This document shows, in pieces, positions 59,512 to 64,000 of a stretch of 64,000 nt of DNA. A program made the position numbers and the translations under genes. Under the pieces are notes generated by a model. That model saw only the letters and a program-made list of their open reading frames with translations, searched no databases and had not been told where the DNA came from. Within the stretch, counting starts at the first letter, position 1, and the number at the start of each line of letters is the position of its first letter. Source of the DNA: Marimicrobium sp913061115 (lineage in GTDB: Bacteria; Pseudomonadota; Gammaproteobacteria; Pseudomonadales; Halieaceae); the NCBI RefSeq assembly GCF_047729875.1, contig NZ_CP159826.1, positions 1,674,001 through 1,738,000 of the forward strand, in the 5' to 3' direction.

Positions 59512-59513
59512 GT

Positions 59514-59915
59514 TCAGCCTCCAAAGGTGATCAAGCGATCAGAGCTTGCACAGGCATCAACAAGCTGGCCCAAGCCCGATACGGTGAATAGTGGGTTGAT
59601 GGTGGCGCAGCGGCGCTCATGGCGATCTGCCTCCACCTGGTCCAGCATGCCGTGCTTCAGCGCAGAGGTAATACAGATCGCCAGATCTACACCATGTTGG
59701 TCAGCTAGCTCGCTCCAGCCTTTCAGCGAGGTATCCTCGTCCTGTGCGGACACACTACTCGCGGCGCTCGCGAGGGTACCTGCGTCAAGGAAAAAGATGC
59801 GATGAATAGTGTGTCCCCGCGCTATGACACAGTGTGCGAACTCCGCCGCACTGCGCGAACAATGACCGGAAAAGGGCGATGACAATACCAATAACGAATA
59901 AATCACGTTCTGCAC
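59514..59915 (-). CDS. tusD: Sulfurtransferase complex subunit TusD
   Basis: A DsrE-like subunit of 133 residues. The active-site cysteine is in ICITSALKHG, corresponding to Cys78 of E. coli TusD; the N-terminal YSLLVLSSPFSG and the IHRIFFLDAG block are typical. First gene of the leftward operon. The terminator at 59927 separates it from the BI-1 gene upstream, so it needs its own promoter, which would overlap that hairpin. Confidence 0.92.
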   Translation of the reverse strand: MQNVIYSLLVLSSPFSGHCSRSAAEFAHCVIARGHTIHRIFFLDAGTLASAASSVSAQDEDTSLKGWSELADQHGVDLAICITSALKHGMLDQVEADRHERRCATINPLFTVSGLGQLVDACASSDRLITFGG

Positions 59916-59926
59916 CCTCTACAAAC

Positions 59927-59956
59927 AAAAAACCCCGGCATGTACCGGGGTTTGTT
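59927..59956 (-). terminator. Intrinsic terminator after the BI-1 gene
   Basis: AAACCCCGG and CCGGGGTTT pair around CATGTA. T-rich on both sides; on the minus strand six Ts follow the stem. Ends the BI-1 transcript before tusD. Confidence 0.85.
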
Positions 59957-59972
59957 TATAGGACGTTTGCGA

Positions 59973-60647
59973 CTAGTCGTCACCGCCGAACGCTGTCAGC
60001 AGGTGCAGTAGATGGATAAACAGGTTGTAAATATCCAGATACAGAGACACTGTCGCCCGGATATAGTTCGTTTCGCCGCCGTTGATGATACGGCTGGTAT
60101 CAAACAGTATGAGCCCGGACATAATTAGGACGACTGCTGCAGAGATAGTCAAAGACAGTGCCGGAATGTTCAGGAAAATATTGGCAATCATCGCCACTAC
60201 AGCAACAAGCAGGCCAACCATAAGAAATCCACCCATATAGGAGAAATCCTTGCGGGTGGTGAGAGCGTAAGCCGACAAACCAAAAAACACCACGGCGGTG
60301 CTACCCAGCGCCTGCATCACCAGTGCGGGACCTCCGGGCATAGCAAGGTAGTAGTTGAGCATTGGGCCAATAGACGCCCCCATTACACCGGTAAAGGCAA
60401 AAATGGCAACGATGCCTTTGCTGGTATCAGCAGTTCGGTTTACCACGAAAAGCAGTCCAAAACCGACCAGCATAAGGATGAGCGCGGCGCCCTGAGGGAG
60501 TCCCATTGCCATCGAAATACCTGCCGTAGCGGCGCTGAACAGTAGGGTCATACCCAACAGCATATAAGTATTTTTGAGCACCTTGTTTGTACTCAGGGCG
60601 GATTCAATTCCCAATGAACCGGCGTTGTATAATCCCTTGTCTTGCAT
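59973..60647 (-). CDS. Bax inhibitor-1/YccA family membrane protein
   Basis: A seven-helix membrane protein of the BI-1/YccA (TMBIM) family, associated with Ca2+ leak in bacterial BsYetJ and with FtsH modulation in E. coli YccA. I use the ATG at 60647, behind GGGAGTACGTT, giving 224 residues; an upstream frame start is unsupported. The family end SLYLDIYNLFIHLLHLLTAFGGDD and the SRIINGGETNYIRAT loop with conserved aspartates are seen. In E. coli yccA neighbours the tusE-homologous gene, so the location is conserved. Confidence 0.92.
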   Translation of the reverse strand: MQDKGLYNAGSLGIESALSTNKVLKNTYMLLGMTLLFSAATAGISMAMGLPQGAALILMLVGFGLLFVVNRTADTSKGIVAIFAFTGVMGASIGPMLNYYLAMPGGPALVMQALGSTAVVFFGLSAYALTTRKDFSYMGGFLMVGLLVAVVAMIANIFLNIPALSLTISAAVVLIMSGLILFDTSRIINGGETNYIRATVSLYLDIYNLFIHLLHLLTAFGGDD

Positions 60648-60971
60648 AACGTACTCCCAAATGTTGCGCACGGACGGTGCGATGTTTCCTTACATAGATA
60701 ATAAGGGCGACAGGGCTAAAATCCAAGTGAAATAGGTCCAAATTCGCAACGATTCTCATCTGCCCCGGGTGGCGCAAGGACGCGCACTCTCGCCCTGAAA
60801 CCTGTGCCCTCGTCATTTTTTAGCCTGCTACTCGTCGCAGGTCCCCACAACAAAGCCCTTCGCAGGCAAGAATCGGGGCATAAATGACGCTAATGTGGGT
60901 TCAAGATGCCGTTTTAACACCGCTAAACAACGTGACGTCAGACGTTTTGGTGAAACAAGGAACTGGTGACT
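60648..60971. other. Divergent intergenic region
   Basis: 324 bases between the BI-1 start and a small rightward gene. It must contain the BI-1 promoter. Candidate frames inside lack ribosome sites. AAGGAA at 60957 serves the next gene. Confidence 0.4.
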
Positions 60972-61217
60972 ATGGACAGAAAAGACAATATGCCCCTGTG
61001 GGTATTTCTGGGCCTACTCAATCTGGAAACCAGAAAAGCAGCGCTCTTTCTCGTCAGGTGCACGCTTGTCTTTGGACTTGTATTTCTGCCCATGCCTTAC
61101 CTACTGGATGACTGGAACTGGATGGACGTCGTTAACTGGAGCGGAATGATGTTCGTCATCACGTTATGGTATTGGTTGTCTATACGCTGGGTAGACAAGC
61201 ACTCATCCTGGAATTAG
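60972..61217 (+). CDS. Small two-helix membrane protein
   Basis: An 81-residue protein starting MDRKDNMPLWVFLGLLNLETRKAA, with two hydrophobic segments (about 22-42 and 52-70) and a tryptophan-rich second half (WNWMDVVNWSG, LWYWLSIRWVD). The ATG at 60972 is nine bases after AAGGAA; a GTG at 60966 is also possible. Related small proteins occur in marine gammaproteobacteria, without known function. It stands alone between BI-1 and the MFS gene. Confidence 0.65.
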   Translation: MDRKDNMPLWVFLGLLNLETRKAALFLVRCTLVFGLVFLPMPYLLDDWNWMDVVNWSGMMFVITLWYWLSIRWVDKHSSWN

Positions 61218-61256
61218 TGAGCAGCGTCTATTGCTAATGAGTTGATGCTCCTCTGT

Positions 61257-62498
61257 TTAGGGTCTGCGGATATTGGGGGCGGCAGCGTTGGCGCTTTTGG
61301 GTCGCGCAAAAAGCAGAAGCCCCAGCGCCCCGGACCCGACGGTCCCGGACAGCATGAGGAAAGCGATATCGAATGACGCGGTAGCATCCGTGAGCCATCC
61401 GATCAGGAACGGAGTCAGAACTCCAGAGGCAGAGAAGAAGGTCACAATAATCCCGGTTGCCGCACCTGCTGATTTCGAAAACAGGTCGGTGCAGATTGAG
61501 TAGTAGAGGCCGTTTGCTGACATTGAGAAGCCGATCCCCAGGGTCAGCCAAAAGACAGCCCAATCGCTGGAGGTGACCGATGCCAGCGGAATAAAGGATG
61601 CCGCGGCGAGAAGTTGCAGGATCCATGTTGGGTGGATACGGGCTCGGCGGATATCGCCGCTGGCACTAAATAAGCGGTCGGAGAGGGTGCCGATGAGCAC
61701 CATTCCGACGATTGAAAATGCCCAGGGCATGGTGGTAAACCAACCGATGGCTGTCAGCTTCAAATCAAACTCGTGTTCGAAATAACCCGGAATCCATGTG
61801 ACGCCAAAGAACAGGATCGCTCCGAAGCCAAAGAAGGACCAGGCAGTGGCAAGAAGGGTTGGGTTTCGCAGGACGGCGGCATATTCTGCCAGCGTGGGCG
61901 CGGCGGGGGTCTGAGTTTTTGGAGGTTCTCGGTAGAGAAGAAGCCACGTAACCATTAGCGCGAAACCCGCTATACCGAGCGCCATAAAAGTTTCTCGCCA
62001 GCCGAAGCGTTCAATAAGCAAACTGAAGAGCGGGCCACCGATGAGGAGGGCGACGGGAACACCTAGTAGGGCGAAAGAAGTGGCCCGGGTCGTTTCCCCC
62101 CGCGGCACCCAATCGGCTATCGCTCGGTTCATTGCGGGAAAGTTGACACCCTCGCCGATACCTAAAACGACACGAAAGGCAAGAAATAGCCACCAGTAGT
62201 GAACCCATCCCATCAGGAACATCGTCATGGACCAAAGGATAAGGCCTAAGGTCCAGATGCGTCGCGCACCGTAGCGATCTAGCAACACCCCAGAGATGCC
62301 GTTGACCGCGAGCGCTCCGGCGGCAAAAAAACTCATAGCGAGACCGAAGTCAGCATTGTCGATCCCGAAGTCTCTTTGGATCGGCCCGATCGCATAGGAA
62401 ATCACCACCCTGTCGAGATAGTTGACCAGTCCCAGCGCAAAGGCCAGACCAATCACTAGCCTTACTGTCCCAGCCGACTTTTCGTGTCCGTTTGTCAT
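61257..62498 (-). CDS. MFS transporter, anion:cation symporter (ACS)-like
   Basis: A 413-residue major facilitator with twelve helices. The N-terminal NYLDRVVISYAIGPIQRDFGI and the loop LLDRYGARRIW fit the hexuronate/glucarate (ACS) group, as does VVLGIGEGVNFPAMNRAIADWVPRGETTRATSF. It probably imports a sugar acid. It is 56 bases from the SMP-30 gene on the same strand, so the two are likely cotranscribed, which supports a sugar-acid or lactone pathway. Substrate not proven. Confidence 0.9.
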   Translation of the reverse strand: MTNGHEKSAGTVRLVIGLAFALGLVNYLDRVVISYAIGPIQRDFGIDNADFGLAMSFFAAGALAVNGISGVLLDRYGARRIWTLGLILWSMTMFLMGWVHYWWLFLAFRVVLGIGEGVNFPAMNRAIADWVPRGETTRATSFALLGVPVALLIGGPLFSLLIERFGWRETFMALGIAGFALMVTWLLLYREPPKTQTPAAPTLAEYAAVLRNPTLLATAWSFFGFGAILFFGVTWIPGYFEHEFDLKLTAIGWFTTMPWAFSIVGMVLIGTLSDRLFSASGDIRRARIHPTWILQLLAAASFIPLASVTSSDWAVFWLTLGIGFSMSANGLYYSICTDLFSKSAGAATGIIVTFFSASGVLTPFLIGWLTDATASFDIAFLMLSGTVGSGALGLLLFARPKSANAAAPNIRRP

Positions 62499-62554
62499 AA
62501 CTTAGTACTCACAGATTGCTTCGTAGCGTCTGGCACAGCGAAGGCATGTTGCAG

Positions 62555-63445
62555 CTAGCCAAAGCGGTGCTCAAGCAAGCCCGAAACACCTGGCTTAATT
62601 GCGAACAGACCACCTTCTTGGGGATTAGCTCTTAGGTATTCGTGGTCAATCGTGAAGCGCGCCGAAGTAATATAAAGCGTGCTCAGGTCTTCTCCGCCAA
62701 ACGTACAACTTGTCGGACAACTGCAGGGGAGTTCAATGACCTGGTCTACTTTGCCTTCAGGATCAATACGCATGATGCATCCGCCACCCGCAACTCGGCA
62801 ATTCCAAATGTATCCGTCTGCGTCCATAGCAGAACCATCGGGTAACCCGCGTTCAAACCCTGAGACGATTTTGCGCCGGTCGGTAAGTTGCGTGGTTGCC
62901 GGATCGATATCATAACGATAGAGCTCGTTCTTAAGTGTGTCGGCGGTAATTAAGTGCCCAGTATTTGTCCAAATTAGAGTATTCGTGATTCCAAAGAGGT
63001 CTTCGCTGATCGAGTTAACGCTGCCATCGGCTTTGCAGCGGTATAACCGGCCTGTGTTTTTGGTGATCTCCACCGGGTTACCGTCGGCGGCGAAGTTGTT
63101 TTGCATCGTACCAACCCAAAACGCACCATCTGGACCAATAACACCTTCATTCAAGCGATTTTCCGATAGTTCTGGTTCGACAGTAGCAAGTGGATAGAAT
63201 TGGTTATCATAGTTCCATAGACATATCTTTTTCGTGAAGGCCACAACCGCGCCGCCATCCCTCCTGAGTCCCAATGATGTAGCAAAATCGTCCGTCTCCC
63301 AGCGCTGATGATCAAAGGTTTTTGGGTCAAGGGCATGAATGAATTTCCCGATAATATCAACCCACAGTAAGCGTTTTCTGTCATCATCCCAAATTAGACT
63401 TTCACCTACTACATTTGCAGCCGCAAAAATTAAGTCGGCGGTCAT
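62555..63445 (-). CDS. SMP-30/gluconolactonase family lactonase
   Basis: A six-bladed beta-propeller lactonase of 296 residues. The metal-binding glutamate is in VVGESLIWDDDRKRLLWVDI, an asparagine in ITNTLIWTN, and the catalytic aspartate in GLPDGSAMDADGYIWNCRVAGGGCIMRIDPEGK. Such enzymes open sugar lactones such as gluconolactone or others in pentose and hexuronate oxidation. I use the ATG at 63445 behind GGAGG, not the longer frame at 63457. Upstream partner of the MFS gene, divergent from a dehydrogenase. Confidence 0.93.
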   Translation of the reverse strand: MTADLIFAAANVVGESLIWDDDRKRLLWVDIIGKFIHALDPKTFDHQRWETDDFATSLGLRRDGGAVVAFTKKICLWNYDNQFYPLATVEPELSENRLNEGVIGPDGAFWVGTMQNNFAADGNPVEITKNTGRLYRCKADGSVNSISEDLFGITNTLIWTNTGHLITADTLKNELYRYDIDPATTQLTDRRKIVSGFERGLPDGSAMDADGYIWNCRVAGGGCIMRIDPEGKVDQVIELPCSCPTSCTFGGEDLSTLYITSARFTIDHEYLRANPQEGGLFAIKPGVSGLLEHRFG

Positions 63446-63686
63446 ATTGGCCTCCATCCGCTTTTTTGTTGTGAACTTCTCACCGTTGGTGGCATATTAA
63501 AGGAGAGCAAGTGAAAAGGATATGCAGGTGCAGCACAGAAATTGAAAATCATTTGGGCGAGCAACCGCTGTAAAAATCGCGTAAGCTCTCCAACCATTGG
63601 CTTTAAACTCAGCTGAACATGGTGTTCGGATAACGTCGGATGCAGTAGGGTATTAATGTGTATTCACCGTAAGTAAGGAGATAGTT
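63446..63686. other. Divergent intergenic region with promoters unseen
   Basis: 241 bases between the lactonase and dehydrogenase starts. No clean promoter pair; AAGGAG at 63675 serves the GTG of the next gene. Confidence 0.4.
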
Positions 63687-64000
63687 GTGCGCGCAATTAA
63701 ATTGAAAAAACCAGGTGGTCTCGACAAGCTGGAAATAGCGAATGTAGACGTTATTGAGCCAACAGCGGGCGAGATCCGTATCCGCAATCATGCGAGCTCA
63801 TTGAATTTTCATGACTATGTCGTTGCCATTGGCCTGCTGCCAGTTGATGACGGACGCATTCCCATGTCGGACGGTGCCGGAATCGTAGAAGCGGTGGGTG
63901 CTGGGGTGACGGAGTTCCAGCCTGGTGATCGAGTGATGAGCTGCTTCTTTCCGCATTGGGCTGATGGTCGGGCCGATAATCTCGTTAAAATGAGTGATGT
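63687..64000 (+). CDS. Zinc-type alcohol dehydrogenase / quinone oxidoreductase (5' part)
   Basis: The frame runs off the right edge, so only 104 codons are seen. A GTG six bases after AAGGAG opens MRAIKLKKPGGLDKLEIANVD, then SLNFHDYVVAIG, DGAGIVEAVGAGV and FQPGDRVMS, the N-terminal GroES-like fold of MDR enzymes. The SLNFHD motif with no visible zinc cysteine suggests a quinone-oxidoreductase-like or NADP dehydrogenase branch. Divergent from the lactonase, so it may share its regulation. Confidence 0.88.
   Translation, partial: MRAIKLKKPGGLDKLEIANVDVIEPTAGEIRIRNHASSLNFHDYVVAIGLLPVDDGRIPMSDGAGIVEAVGAGVTEFQPGDRVMSCFFPHWADGRADNLVKMSD

Overview
The window reads as ordinary chromosome of a marine gammaproteobacterium, interrupted by recently acquired or rearranged DNA. 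The Na+-translocating NQR operon with apbE and nqrM, the order uvrC-pgsA-tRNAGly-tRNACys, the lolCDE and tusDCBE operons, trmA, a BCCT osmolyte carrier, an SNF-type Na+ symporter, large TonB-dependent receptors and a VPLPA-CTERM secreted protein all fit an oligotrophic or particle-associated marine lineage, perhaps OM60/NOR5-like Halieaceae. That placement is inference; no rRNA is present.

Layout. 1-5055: the 3' end of nqrB, then nqrC, D, E, F, apbE and nqrM, a sodium pump with its flavinylation and assembly factors. 5094-8249: lolC-lolD-lolE for lipoprotein release. 8233-16931: a DUF2062 membrane protein, comEC, exbB, exbD, kdsB, murB, uvrC and pgsA; msbA and lpxK, often found between comEC and kdsB, are absent here. 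16966-17196: promoter, tRNA-Gly(GCC) and tRNA-Cys(GCA). tRNA-Leu(UAA), which follows tRNA-Cys directly in E. coli, lies only at 29794, so about 12.6 kb separates the two.

Inside that split, 17182-21126 is a small integrative element bounded by 17-bp direct repeats of the tRNA-Cys 3' end. It has repeated TGGTAATAA words just inside both ends, no integrase, two secreted adhesin-E-like genes, three unrecognised genes and an IS91-type transposase tail. 21295-29525 holds a lipoprotein CocE-type hydrolase with an Asp/Ser linker, a VPLPA-CTERM protein, an epimerase and an SDR, a small membrane protein with an LEA14-like lipoprotein, and an SNF transporter. After tRNA-Leu there are phage relics, including an integrase C-terminus.

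30873-39629 is rich in signalling genes and duplications: two paralogous PAS/LuxR-like regulators, a histidine kinase with three near-identical PAS copies and a single-domain response regulator that seems to lack a canonical start codon. The same AGGG-AAAA-CCCT palindrome lies upstream of both regulators and of the adhesin-E-like pair in the island. A TauE/SafE permease, a lipoprotein alpha/beta hydrolase and a sulfotransferase placed behind a truncated copy of that hydrolase's 5' end are also here.

40175-49942: a MarR regulator and BCCT transporter, then a tandem duplication of a TonB-dependent receptor in front of a TPR-sulfotransferase; the duplication left a fragment of the sulfotransferase start between the receptors. 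50147-54443: two convergent beta-helix proteins probably acting on polysaccharide. 54847-60647: a dimeric-type dUTPase, a conserved hypothetical protein, trmA, a YbiB-like protein, tusE, B, C, D (tRNA 2-thiolation) and a YccA/BI-1 protein. 60972-64000: a small membrane protein, an MFS carrier, an SMP-30 lactonase and the start of a zinc-type dehydrogenase, possibly a sugar-acid module.
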